64,000 nucleotides of DNA from the NCBI RefSeq assembly GCF_011077955.1, contig NZ_JAALBX010000001.1:124001-188000 (forward strand), given 5' to 3'. The stretch comes from Citrobacter freundii. Lineage in GTDB: Bacteria > Pseudomonadota > Gammaproteobacteria > Enterobacterales > Enterobacteriaceae. Shown piece by piece: positions 1 through 7,539 of this stretch. Below the pieces are notes generated by a model. The model worked only from the letters and a program-made list of their open reading frames with translations. It did not search any database and was not told the origin of the DNA. A program made the position numbers and the translations under genes. The stretch's first letter is position 1. The number at the start of each line of letters is the position of its first letter.

Positions 1-882
1 TGCGATATCGTCACGCACTTCCCGCCTATCCGTATCTGGGGCACCATCGGCTTTATTATTGCGATGTGGGCGGTGAGCTTCTCCGGGTTTGAGCTGAGCC
101 ACATGCAGCTTTATATCGGTGCGGCCCTCTCTCTGGCACTGAGCCTGTTTACCCTGACTCTGCCGCATGTGCCGGTTTCCAACCAGCAGAAAAACCAGAG
201 CTGGTCTACCATGCTTGGTCTGGATGCTTTCGCATTGTTTAAAAACAAGCGCATGGCTATCTTCTTTATCTTCTCTATGCTGCTCGGCGCGGAACTGCAA
301 ATTACCAATATGTTTGGTAACACCTTCCTGCACAGCTTCGATAAAGATCCGCTTTTCGCCAGCAGCTTTATCGTTCAGCACGCGTCAGTACTGATGTCGA
401 TTTCGCAGATTTCCGAAACCGTGTTTATCCTGACCATCCCGTTCTTCCTGAGCCGTTACGGCATTAAGAAAGTGATGCTTATCAGTATCATCGCCTGGAT
501 GTTGCGCTTCGGTCTGTTCGCTTACGGCGACCCAACCCCGATGGGCACCGTGCTGCTGGTTCTGTCGATGATTGTCTACGGTTGCGCCTTCGACTTCTTT
601 AACATCTCCGGTTCAGTGTTTGTTGAGCAGGAAGTGAAACCGGCCATCCGCGCCAGCGCCCAGGGAATGTTCCTGATGATGACCAACGGCTTCGGCTGTA
701 TCCTCGGCGGTATCGTGAGCGGCAAAGTGGTTGAGCACTACACCCTGAACGGCATTACCGACTGGCAAACCGTGTGGTTAATTTTCGCAGGCTACTCGCT
801 GGTTCTGGCGTTCGCGTTCGTCGCCTTGTTCAAATACAAACATGTGAAAGCACCGGCTGCGGCCGCTGTGCACCACGCCTGA
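1..882 (+). CDS. nupG: Nucleoside permease NupG, 5' end outside window
   Basis: Inner-membrane nucleoside:proton symporter of the major facilitator superfamily that imports purine and pyrimidine nucleosides. The reading frame is open from base 1, so the N-terminal third of a roughly 418-residue protein is missing and about 293 residues remain. The visible part holds the second half of the transporter, with hydrophobic helices separated by short basic loops, and the NupG-typical stretches LFKNKRMAIFF, GAELQITNMFG and FDFFNISGSVFVE. The tail after the last helix is short, basic and then alanine-rich. It converges on speC and shares a bidirectional terminator with it, as in E. coli. Identification is firm. 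Confidence 0.97.
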   Translation, partial: CDIVTHFPPIRIWGTIGFIIAMWAVSFSGFELSHMQLYIGAALSLALSLFTLTLPHVPVSNQQKNQSWSTMLGLDAFALFKNKRMAIFFIFSMLLGAELQITNMFGNTFLHSFDKDPLFASSFIVQHASVLMSISQISETVFILTIPFFLSRYGIKKVMLISIIAWMLRFGLFAYGDPTPMGTVLLVLSMIVYGCAFDFFNISGSVFVEQEVKPAIRASAQGMFLMMTNGFGCILGGIVSGKVVEHYTLNGITDWQTVWLIFAGYSLVLAFAFVALFKYKHVKAPAAAAVHHA

Positions 883-898
883 TAACGTGTGATGAAAT

Positions 899-930
899 AA
901 AAATGCCGACCTTCTGGTCGGCATTTTTTT
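899..930. terminator. Bidirectional terminator between nupG and speC
   Basis: A perfect 10-bp stem (901-910 with 917-926) around a 6-base loop is followed by a T run on the plus strand and preceded by an A run. It can therefore stop transcription from nupG on the plus strand and from speC on the minus strand. Confidence 0.9.
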
Positions 931-3066
931 TTACGCTTTCAGCACGTTTCCATAGAGCCGTTTTATCCCGTCGGCATCGGTCTCGCTGTACACGCCCTGT
1001 AACTCCGGCGAGAAGCCCGGCAGTAAATTCACGCCCTCTTCCAGCGCCAGGAAATAACGCTGCACCGCCCCGCCCCACACTTCGCCCGGCACCACGCAAA
1101 GCACCCCTGGCGGATACGGCAGCGCGCCCTCTGCGGCGATACGGCCAGCGGCTTCGCTGATACGCACCAGTTCCACATTGCCACGGATAAATTCGCGGTT
1201 GGCGTCCTGCGGGTTCATCACCACCTGCGGCAGTTCGTCTTTACGGAACATCGCTTTTTGCAGATCTTTGACATTAAAACCGACGTACAGATCATGCATC
1301 TCCTGACATAACTGGCGCAGCGTATAACCTTTATAGCGCACCGAATATTTTTGCCACAGGGATGGCAGCACTTCCGCAAGCGGCGTGTCCTGCTCGATAT
1401 GGCGTTCAAACTGGACCAGCAGCGCCACCAGATGCGCCATTTTCTCCGGGCTTTCCGCCGGTGTCAGAAGGAACAGAATCGAGTTGAGATCCGCCTTCTC
1501 CGGCACCAGGCCATTTTCACGCAGGTAGTTTGCAAGTATCGCCGCGGGCACGCCGAACGCGGCGTAATCGCCAGTGTGGGGATCAATGCCTGGCGTGGTG
1601 AGCAGCAGTTTGCACGGATCGACAAAATATTGGTCGTCAGCATAACCGTCAAAGCCATGCCAGCGCTCGCCAGGGATAAAACTGAAGAAGCGCCGTTCGC
1701 TGGCAATACGCTCGGTGGGATGCTCCTGCCACGGTTTACCGCCCACCACTGGCGGCACAAAAGGTTTGAGCATTGAACACTGGTTGAGGATGGCTTTTCG
1801 CGCATTGATGCCAAGCTCCACGCACTCGGCCCACAGACGGCGTCCGCTCTCTCCTTCATGGATTTTGGCATTGACATCGAGCGCTGCAAACAGCGGATAA
1901 AAGGGGCTGGTGGAGGCGTGCAGCATAAACGCGTTGTTCAGGCGTTTGTGCGGGCAAAACCGCGCCTGGCCGCGCAGGTGATTATCTTTTTTATGGATTT
2001 GTGAGGTCTGTGAAAAACCGGCCTGCTGTTTATGTACCGACTGGGTAACAAAGATCCCCGGATCGTTTTCGTTGAGATCGAGCAGTAACGGCGAGCAGTC
2101 GGCCATCATCGGGATAAACTGCTCGTAGCCCACCCAGGCGGAATCGAAAAGAATGTAGTCGCACAGGTGGCCGATTTTATCGATCACCTGACGGGCGTTA
2201 TAAATGGTGCCGTCGTAAGTACCGAGCTGGATAACCGCCAGGCGGAACGGGCGCGCGTCGTCAGCACGCGCGGGCGCGGCCTCGCGGATCCGATCGCGCA
2301 GATAGGCCTCATTAAAGCAGTGCTCATCGATCCCACCGATAAAGCCATAGGGATTGCGCGCCGCTTCAAGATAAACCGGCGTTGCGCCCGCCTGAATAAG
2401 CGCGCCGTGGTGGTTGGATTTATGGTTATTGCGATCGAACAGCACCAGGTCGCCACGCGTCAGCAGCGCATTGGTCACGACTTTATTGGCAGCGGATGTG
2501 CCGTTCAGGACGAAATAGGTTTTGTCGGCGTTAAACACGCGGGCTGCGAACTTCTGGGCATGTTTGGCTGAGCCTTCGTGGATAAGCAAATCGCCCAGTT
2601 TCACATCGGCGTTGCACATGTCGGCACGAAATACGTTCTCACCGAAAAAATCATAAAACTGCCGTCCTGCCGGATGCTTTTTAAAGAACGCGCCATGCTG
2701 ATGGCCCGGGCAGGCGAAAGTGCTGTTTTGCATTTCGACATACTGATAAAGGGTATCAAAAAACGGCGGCAGCAGATTTTCTTCGTAACGCGTCGCGGCG
2801 GCTTCCAGCTCCAGAAACGATTGGGCGTTACCGTCAATGACGCCAGTTACCCCTTCCAGCGTCAGCGGCGTTTCACTCAGGACAAATACCGGCAACACAA
2901 AGCCCGTACGCTTGAGCAGCGTCAGGATACCGCTGCGCGTGTCGGCAGCGGTAAGCACTACGGCGGCGACATCGGTAAAGTCAGTATTATCCAGCGTCAC
3001 CACCTCACGGTGGGTAGAAAGCGCATGGGCAAGATCGTGACTGGCTGCGATTTTTAACGATTTCAT
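931..3066 (-). CDS. speC: Constitutive ornithine decarboxylase SpeC
   Basis: Cytoplasmic PLP-dependent decarboxylase converting ornithine to putrescine, the entry step of polyamine synthesis. At 711 residues it has the same length as the E. coli enzyme. A wing domain at the N-terminus is followed by the aminotransferase-fold core, which contains the PLP-lysine motif SVHKQQAGFSQ at about residue 355, and by the C-terminal domain ending near LYGNVLK. An upstream in-frame start would add 15 residues, but the ATG at 3066 begins the family's MKS N-terminus. The 540-base region upstream is unusually long and rich in small hairpins. It converges with nupG. The identity to SpeC rather than the inducible SpeF is supported by its place beside nupG and yqgA. 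Confidence 0.97.
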   Translation of the reverse strand: MKSLKIAASHDLAHALSTHREVVTLDNTDFTDVAAVVLTAADTRSGILTLLKRTGFVLPVFVLSETPLTLEGVTGVIDGNAQSFLELEAAATRYEENLLPPFFDTLYQYVEMQNSTFACPGHQHGAFFKKHPAGRQFYDFFGENVFRADMCNADVKLGDLLIHEGSAKHAQKFAARVFNADKTYFVLNGTSAANKVVTNALLTRGDLVLFDRNNHKSNHHGALIQAGATPVYLEAARNPYGFIGGIDEHCFNEAYLRDRIREAAPARADDARPFRLAVIQLGTYDGTIYNARQVIDKIGHLCDYILFDSAWVGYEQFIPMMADCSPLLLDLNENDPGIFVTQSVHKQQAGFSQTSQIHKKDNHLRGQARFCPHKRLNNAFMLHASTSPFYPLFAALDVNAKIHEGESGRRLWAECVELGINARKAILNQCSMLKPFVPPVVGGKPWQEHPTERIASERRFFSFIPGERWHGFDGYADDQYFVDPCKLLLTTPGIDPHTGDYAAFGVPAAILANYLRENGLVPEKADLNSILFLLTPAESPEKMAHLVALLVQFERHIEQDTPLAEVLPSLWQKYSVRYKGYTLRQLCQEMHDLYVGFNVKDLQKAMFRKDELPQVVMNPQDANREFIRGNVELVRISEAAGRIAAEGALPYPPGVLCVVPGEVWGGAVQRYFLALEEGVNLLPGFSPELQGVYSETDADGIKRLYGNVLKA

Positions 3067-3606
3067 AAGCAACAAAAGCCTTATAGGGAGTAAGTGCCAA
3101 CAGGCAAGCACAGGGATACCATCCCGGTATGGCGTCTTTGGTGAAACTGGAAACAGCTCCGACCGCCTGACATCAGTAAAAACAGAGCGCTTCTGGTTTT
3201 ACTGATATCCCGGAGTGAGCGTGCGTTGGCCTCACCGCATGGTGAGTGGGGGCAAAAACGCGAAAGGAGCACGGGCGATAGTCTGCGCAGCAGGACGCAG
3301 TCTGTAAGTGACAGGCGTGAAAAACGACCTCATCATACAAGCCTCGTGTCAGGTAAGCGGAAAATTCGCGCAATCATGGCAGTTTTGAATCTCACGTGCA
3401 ATACGCAATCGATAAACTGCATAAATCGCCAAAGAACATCACGGTAAATTATTGATATTATCAGGCAGCGCGTTATGCCCGGGAGAAAGCTCGCCACGCC
3501 GAAAAGCATTAACACGCACATTTCGCGCATGAAAACGCATTCCTGAAACAACATACAAATGCTTTTTAAGTACGTCTGACGTTAAAAAGACGCCTCTGGA
3601 GAAAAG
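3067..3606. promoter_or_regulatory. Divergent speC/yqgA intergenic region with structured speC leader
   Basis: No convincing gene is seen in these 540 bases. On the speC side there are several short perfect hairpins: TGCC/GGCA at 3095-3106, a self-complementary GGGATACC...GGTAT block at 3113-3130, and CTCACC/GGTGAG around a GCAT loop at 3231-3246. A minus-strand open frame ends at 3081, just 14 bases before the speC start, and could be a leader frame, but its codon pattern is not convincing. The half nearest yqgA is AT-rich and probably holds that promoter. Confidence 0.4.
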
Positions 3607-4323
3607 ATGGTTACGGGTCCTTTTATTAATGGTGCCGCCGTATTAATTGGCGGGTTGCTGGGTGCGCTGCTGGGCGCGCGTCTACCGGAACGGCTACGGG
3701 TAACGATGCCGTCGATATTCGGGCTTGCCTCTCTCGGCATTGGCATACTGTTGATTGTGAAATGCGCCAACCTGCCGGTGATGGTGCTCTCTACCCTGCT
3801 CGGCACCATTATTGGCGAGCTGTGTTATATGGAGCGCGGCATCAACGCCGCCGCAGGCAAAGCGCGTGCGCTGCTGGATAAAGGCGCGGGCAGAAAAAAC
3901 GGCGCGCATGATGCCTTTATTCAAAACTTTGTGGCCATTGTTATTTTGTTTTGCGCCAGCGGCACCGGTGTGTTTGGCGCAATGCAGGAAGGCATGACCG
4001 GCGACCCGACCATTCTGATTACCAAATCCTTTCTCGATTTCTTTACCGCCATGATTTTCGCCACCACGCTTGGCGTAGCAGTGGCATTTATCGCGTTTCC
4101 GCTGATGGTGATACAGTTAACGCTCGCATGGGGCGCGGCTATTATTCTGCCCCTCACGACACCGGCCATGATGGCTGATTTTACCGCCGTCGGCGGCCTG
4201 CTGTTGCTCGGAACCGGGCTGCGAATTTGCGGCATTAAAATGTTCCCGGTAGTGAATATGCTGCCTGCTTTGGTCATCAGTATGCCGATTTCAGCGCTCT
4301 GGACGCACGTCTTCGCCGGTTAA
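3607..4323 (+). CDS. yqgA: DUF554 inner-membrane protein YqgA
   Basis: Polytopic membrane protein of the DUF554 family with no established function. The 238 residues include an N-terminal hydrophobic helix starting GPFINGAAVLIGGLLGA and several further helices. It also carries the conserved segments FCASGTGVFGAMQEGMTGD and LRICGIKMFPVVNMLPA that mark YqgA. The ATG lies behind a GGAGAA ribosome binding site. It is transcribed divergently from speC and sits immediately before the tRNA gene, the same order as in E. coli. Confidence 0.95.
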   Translation: MVTGPFINGAAVLIGGLLGALLGARLPERLRVTMPSIFGLASLGIGILLIVKCANLPVMVLSTLLGTIIGELCYMERGINAAAGKARALLDKGAGRKNGAHDAFIQNFVAIVILFCASGTGVFGAMQEGMTGDPTILITKSFLDFFTAMIFATTLGVAVAFIAFPLMVIQLTLAWGAAIILPLTTPAMMADFTAVGGLLLLGTGLRICGIKMFPVVNMLPALVISMPISALWTHVFAG

Positions 4324-4388
4324 ACTGGCTGGATTGTCATCAACCTGGCGGCATAATGCGCATCTGAACTAAGAAGGCGGAAATTTCG

Positions 4389-4417
4389 TTGACGCGATAC
4401 GGTGAATCGGGTTTAAT
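4389..4417 (+). promoter_or_regulatory. Promoter of the tRNA-Phe gene
   Basis: TTGACG (4389-4394) and TTTAAT (4412-4417) are separated by 17 bases. They are followed by a GC-rich discriminator (GCGCCCC), the arrangement typical of growth-rate and stringently controlled stable-RNA promoters. The tRNA begins 10 bases after the -10 box. Confidence 0.75.
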
Positions 4418-4427
4418 GCGCCCCGTT

Positions 4428-4503
4428 GCCCGGATAGCTCAGTCGGTAGAGCAGGGGATTGAAAATCCCCGTGTCCTTGGTTCGATTCCGAGTCCGGGCA
4501 CCA
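4428..4503 (+). tRNA. pheV: tRNA-Phe (GAA)
   Basis: A 76-base tRNA with encoded CCA. The acceptor stem pairs GCCCGGA with TCCGGGC, the anticodon arm GGGATTGAAAATCCC carries the GAA anticodon at 4461-4463, and the T arm holds GGTTCGATTCC. The position after yqgA identifies it as the pheV locus, a well-known integration site for genomic islands in enterobacteria. The AT-rich, non-backbone DNA starting right after its 3' end fits that role. I found no second copy of the tRNA 3' end further downstream to mark a distal attachment site. Confidence 0.98.
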
Positions 4504-4512
4504 CTATTTAGA

Positions 4513-4538
4513 AAAACCAGCCTACGGGCTGGTTTTTT
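4513..4538 (+). terminator. Terminator of pheV
   Basis: A 7-bp GC-rich stem (ACCAGCC with GGCTGGT) closes a stable C(TACG)G tetraloop and is followed by six T residues. Confidence 0.9.
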
Positions 4539-4872
4539 GCTTTATAAAGTCAATACGCTCCTCCTTTGCTTTTCTACTACTCTCGTTAAAAACTCCTGGC
4601 AGCGCTCCCGTTTTGTTGTTAATAATATTTTGGTTAGCTCCGTTCGATGAGATCGTAACTAAGAAATAATACACGTACTTGCTATGCACCTAACTCATAT
4701 TCCTTTAAAAAACTAAACCTTTGGTTCATCAACTTTTTTACTAAGAATCATCTAACAATATGCTTATCTGTCTCTTTATTATATTTTATCTCTGTTTTAA
4801 TTGTTCTCTAGTGAATTTTTAATGTTAAATTTTAAAAGAAACATCATCCATATCTAATAAAATTATTACTAT
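4539..4872. other. AT-rich stretch without a recognisable gene
   Basis: Low-GC sequence directly downstream of the tRNA terminator. No open frame, repeat or integrase remnant that I can support is visible. Its composition differs sharply from the backbone and matches the following islet. Confidence 0.5.
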
Positions 4873-5016
4873 ATGATTAGTCTTGTTGGCAATATTAAAC
4901 CGAGATTCGATGCCTGCGGTATGCAGGTCATGTTGACCATGCCAGACCAAACCGTCAAGGCCAACACGATGAGCGACGAAATGAAGATGATTGTTATGAG
5001 CGTCTTTATGACGTAA
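4873..5016 (+). pseudogene. 47-codon gene-end remnant of unknown family
   Basis: A short open frame runs from an ATG at 4873 to TAA at 5014-5016 and lacks a clear ribosome binding site. The part from about 4910 onward is noticeably richer in GC than its flanks, and it is followed at once by a strong intrinsic terminator. This looks like the 3' end of a once longer gene left behind after deletion or integration. The translated tail is methionine-rich, ending in MKMIVMSVFMT, and I do not recognise a family. It could also be a real small protein, but the missing ribosome site argues against that. Confidence 0.3.
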
Positions 5017-5028
5017 ACAAATATACAG

Positions 5029-5053
5029 CAGGAAGCTTGCTTTCCTGTTTTTT
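5029..5053 (+). terminator. Intrinsic terminator after the 47-codon remnant
   Basis: CAGGAA pairs with TTCCTG across a short loop and is followed by six T residues (5048-5053). It lies 12 bases after the remnant's stop codon and separates it from the convergent hcp gene. Confidence 0.75.
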
Positions 5054-5078
5054 CTACTGTCTATGGCGTTAGACTAGG

Positions 5079-5558
5079 TTAGTAGGTGGCTCTATGGTTC
5101 CATTCATCCTTATACTGAATATTTCCATCTACATATTTCCATATAATTGATTCATAACGCAGCATAACCGATTCCATATGTGTGCCAGTCATCGCACCTG
5201 CATATAGATCTGGAGTGATAGAAGTAATTTTAACATTACCTAAAATGATATTGAAATATTCTTGCTCTATACCAGCATCCCTGATCTGATACATTTTAAT
5301 TGTTGCTGATTTCAGCGTAACCCCCTGACTAAGAGCTTTATAAAGGAACGGTGTTACTCTATCAAACTCTTTTTGAAATAATATAGGACTGTGTACGCGA
5401 GTGCCTGTAAGCTTTCCCGTATGATTATTGGTTGGGATATTTACATTATGTGTGAAAGATTTTAATTCAATAGCACCGACTCGACCACTAACAAGAGAAC
5501 TCCCAACGATAGGAGAATTATTTTCATCAGTTATCCACAAATAAGCTGGGTTAGACAT
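5079..5558 (-). CDS. hcp: Hcp-family type VI secretion tube protein / effector carrier
   Basis: Hcp forms the hexameric ring stack of the type VI secretion tube and carries small effectors in its lumen. The 159-residue product has the family layout: the N-terminal strand AYLWITDENN, the central KLTGTRVHSPILFQKEFDRVTP segment shortened here only by its own variation, and the C-terminal MTGTHMESVMLRYESIIWKY strand. A strong AAGGAG site lies six bases before the ATG. It is the last gene of a three-gene unit, 14 bases after the 60-residue membrane protein. No baseplate, sheath or membrane-complex genes are in the window, so this is an orphan hcp that would depend on a secretion apparatus encoded elsewhere. 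Confidence 0.88.
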   Translation of the reverse strand: MSNPAYLWITDENNSPIVGSSLVSGRVGAIELKSFTHNVNIPTNNHTGKLTGTRVHSPILFQKEFDRVTPFLYKALSQGVTLKSATIKMYQIRDAGIEQEYFNIILGNVKITSITPDLYAGAMTGTHMESVMLRYESIIWKYVDGNIQYKDEWNHRATY

Positions 5559-5572
5559 TGAAACTCCTTGTG

Positions 5573-5755
5573 TTATTTGTATTTATCAAATCTTTCTGTT
5601 AACTTTGAGAAAATTGCAATCCATATCACAATAGAAATGAAAGTTAAAATAAACCAGTGATTGGGAAAGAAGTTGATAAAAAATATACCGATTAATACAA
5701 TTACCACCGGAAACAATATATCTGACAGAAAAAGAGAAATCAGGCTCTTAAACAT
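5573..5755 (-). CDS. 60-residue two-helix membrane protein, candidate immunity protein
   Basis: Small hydrophobic protein with two predicted membrane segments (about residues 8-28 and 33-50) separated by the short NHW turn, and a charged C-terminus KLTERFDKYK. Its ATG overlaps the end of the upstream 237-codon gene by eight bases, which implies translational coupling. The hcp start follows 14 bases after its stop. I recognise no family. By position between a putative secreted protein and its carrier it may be a membrane-embedded immunity protein, but that is inference from context alone. It could instead be an accessory or holin-like protein. Confidence 0.65.
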   Translation of the reverse strand: MFKSLISLFLSDILFPVVIVLIGIFFINFFPNHWFILTFISIVIWIAIFSKLTERFDKYK

Positions 5756-6461
5756 TATATTTACTCGCTAATGCTTCATACAGTTCATCAAGATTTTTAT
5801 AGGTTTTACTCTGTACCTTTTGTATTATATCAACCAAAATCGGCTCAATGAAATAATACAACATTTCTAACTGTGCATTATATAATATTGAATAATATCT
5901 TGGTTCTATAATTTTTAGATGTCTCGCTGCCATGGCAGCTTCTTGCCCTATTCCATACAACTGCAACCCCATAATAAAATGGGGTGCTAATTTTGATATT
6001 CGTTGAATGATTAAAGTTGAAGCCACACCAGATCCTTCAATGACCTTCGCTAGTGCATATGACATAGCCATTCTTGTTTCTTTTGCTGATATGCTATGAG
6101 AAAAATACCCTGCAACACTCTTCGTTAGCCCCTGAACTTTCCCTTCTTTATTTTCATTCTGTCTATCCTCTTCAAGCATTTTAAAATATAGAACAAGCAT
6201 AAAAAGGATAACATCGCGGTATCTGAAAACAGACTCTAATGAAAGAAATAATCTTTTATCTTCCGTCATCAACTCGCTACATACGTCACCATACCGAGGA
6301 ATTAGGCAAGATGAATACCAACTTACTCTTTCTATGCCAGCATAGATATCAGATAGAGTACTCCTTGTAGCTTGTGCAAATGAAGTAAAACCATGCTCTG
6401 TATAGAGAGAGAGCTGCCGATCACTCTGTAACTTCATCCTTAAATAATCTGATGCTTGCAT
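5748..6461 (-). CDS. Unknown 237-residue protein, candidate Hcp-delivered effector
   Basis: First gene of the tight unit with the 60-residue membrane protein and hcp. There is no signal peptide. A hydrophobic segment DVILFMLVLYFKML lies near residues 83-96, and a long Gly/Ala-rich amphipathic region spans roughly residues 110-190. No catalytic motif of the known nuclease, amidase, phospholipase or NADase toxins is visible. AT-rich codons match the islet rather than the backbone. A good AGGAG site stands eight bases before the ATG. An effector role, possibly membrane-acting given the absence of enzyme motifs and the membrane-protein partner, is inferred from the operon. The family itself is unrecognised. 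Confidence 0.7.
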   Translation of the reverse strand: MQASDYLRMKLQSDRQLSLYTEHGFTSFAQATRSTLSDIYAGIERVSWYSSCLIPRYGDVCSELMTEDKRLFLSLESVFRYRDVILFMLVLYFKMLEEDRQNENKEGKVQGLTKSVAGYFSHSISAKETRMAMSYALAKVIEGSGVASTLIIQRISKLAPHFIMGLQLYGIGQEAAMAARHLKIIEPRYYSILYNAQLEMLYYFIEPILVDIIQKVQSKTYKNLDELYEALASKYNV

Positions 6462-6478
6462 TCAAAACACTCCTGCTT

Positions 6479-6508
6479 ACCATAGCAAATAAAGAATACT
6501 CCGTTGAA
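6479..6508 (-). promoter_or_regulatory. Candidate promoter of the effector-membrane protein-hcp unit
   Basis: On the minus strand TTCAAC (6508-6503) and TATGGT (6484-6479) are separated by 18 bases, with a TTTGC extended element before the -10 box. The start codon of the first gene follows 17 bases later. This is a motif match only. Confidence 0.3.
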
Positions 6509-6950
6509 AAATTAAGTCCAACATTATAGATCCAATGAATAATGATATTTGCGAGCATAATAAATAATTATATTATTCACTCCACCCCAACAACCCAAAG
6601 TTATTTATAACGCCAAATAAAAACCCGTTATCCAATTTAATTGACTCAAAAAAAATCCGCAAAAAAATGGCAACAATACACGTCATTCATTTACCTTCGC
6701 ATTAAAATGCCGAACACTACATTAAAATAAAAAACGTATGGCAATACAATCTTGCCAGCGGTGAGATTATTCTGCTGACCATGCTCCCTTTTTGGTATGC
6801 TGAAATCATTACATTGAATATGTCGTTTGACGATATAAGGGCATGGGAAATAACTCGAGATACCCCCAGACATTTTTTGTGCTAACTGCATCTCAACCGA
6901 ACTGACAGTCGGGTGATTTAGAGACAAGCGCCTTGATTACAAAAAACAGA
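6509..6950. other. AT-rich spacer of the islet
   Basis: About 440 bases without a gene I can support. Open frames of under 80 codons exist on both strands in 6690-6930, but none has a ribosome site and a recognisable product. The plus-strand frame ending near 6885 reads like protein (SGEIILLTMLPFWYAEI) and could be a decayed gene fragment. Confidence 0.3.
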
Positions 6951-6994
6951 TTCCTCATATCCGCGCGGTTGATGACCGCGTTAGCAATGAGGAA
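6951..6994 (+). promoter_or_regulatory. Two-tier hairpin masking the ribosome binding site of the next gene
   Basis: An outer 8-bp stem pairs 6951-6958 (TTCCTCAT) with 6987-6994 (ATGAGGAA), and an inner 6-bp GC stem pairs 6964-6969 (CGCGGT) with 6975-6980 (ACCGCG). The 3' arm of the outer stem contains the AGGA ribosome site of the gene starting at 7000. Such an arrangement can switch translation in response to temperature, a ligand or a small RNA. Confidence 0.5.
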
Positions 6995-6999
6995 AACCG

Positions 7000-7236
7000 A
7001 TGGCACGAACACGCGCAGAACGACGTCACCATATGCGTCGAATGAAACACAACCGACGACACGATAACGCTACTGGCAATGGCAGCCCAACAGATCTGGG
7101 GCGTCACTATAAGACCCCATGTAGCTGTTCTTGCTGGTTGTGTGGGCACCAACGCCGCTGGTATGGACCCGGTATGCAGGAGACGCGCGCAAGATTACGA
7201 AACACTTGCACTATGCCCTGTATTTATTATAACTAA
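7000..7236 (+). CDS. Small basic protein with CSCWLCG motif, possibly frameshifted at its 3' end
   Basis: The product is 78 residues, very basic and His/Arg-rich at the N-terminus (MARTRAERRHHMRRMKHNRR). A KTPCSCSCWLCGHQRR core follows, belonging to a widespread family of tiny bacterial proteins of unknown function that I recall as having a CSCWMCGNPR motif. The closely spaced cysteines suggest metal or RNA binding, but this is not established. The ATG lies six bases after an AGGA site held in a hairpin. After GMQE near base 7182 the frame turns to unfamiliar sequence, while the +1 frame reads RRAQDYETLAL, which looks like the expected family tail. A two-base loss in the GAGA run would explain this. 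Confidence 0.6.
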   Translation: MARTRAERRHHMRRMKHNRRHDNATGNGSPTDLGRHYKTPCSCSCWLCGHQRRWYGPGMQETRARLRNTCTMPCIYYN

Positions 7237-7241
7237 TTACT

Positions 7242-7266
7242 GCCCCCTTTACTGGGGGCTTTATAT
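7242..7266 (+). terminator. Terminator after the small CSCW protein gene
   Basis: GCCCCC (7242-7247) pairs with GGGGGC (7254-7259) around a six-base loop, followed by a T-rich but interrupted tail. Confidence 0.65.
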
Positions 7267-7539
7267 TTGAATCTCATCAAATACCGCCAAAACAGCTTAT
7301 ATCGATCACCCAATAGCCGCCCCGCCCTGCACGTATATTGAACTCTCTCAGCCCGTTTTGATTCCATTCAATACTTTTGCAGAATGATATACCGCACGGC
7401 TTATCCCTTACGGAACCAGCATATATCAGCGACTTGCTTAAATAGCAGTGAAGCCTCAACGGCTGTTATAAAGAAGTCTTTCAATGATTAGAAACTCAGC
7501 GCCATCAGCATTATTACGGTCGTCACGGGAAATGACGAT
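7267..7539. other. Islet end, no supported gene
   Basis: A minus-strand frame (7277-7459, TTG start) encodes a protein-like stretch ending GGYWVIDISCFGGI but has no ribosome site. It may be the 3' fragment of a lost gene. Backbone-like composition returns near 7500, before the LysR gene. Confidence 0.2.

Noticed and set aside
6691..6927. Minus-strand open frame of 78 codons in the islet
   Set aside because: No ribosome binding site, low-complexity composition and no recognisable motif; the opposite strand reads equally well as protein.
7277..7459. Minus-strand 60-codon frame with protein-like end
   Set aside because: Starts only at TTG without a ribosome site and is too short to assign; kept as a possible fragment in the gap description.
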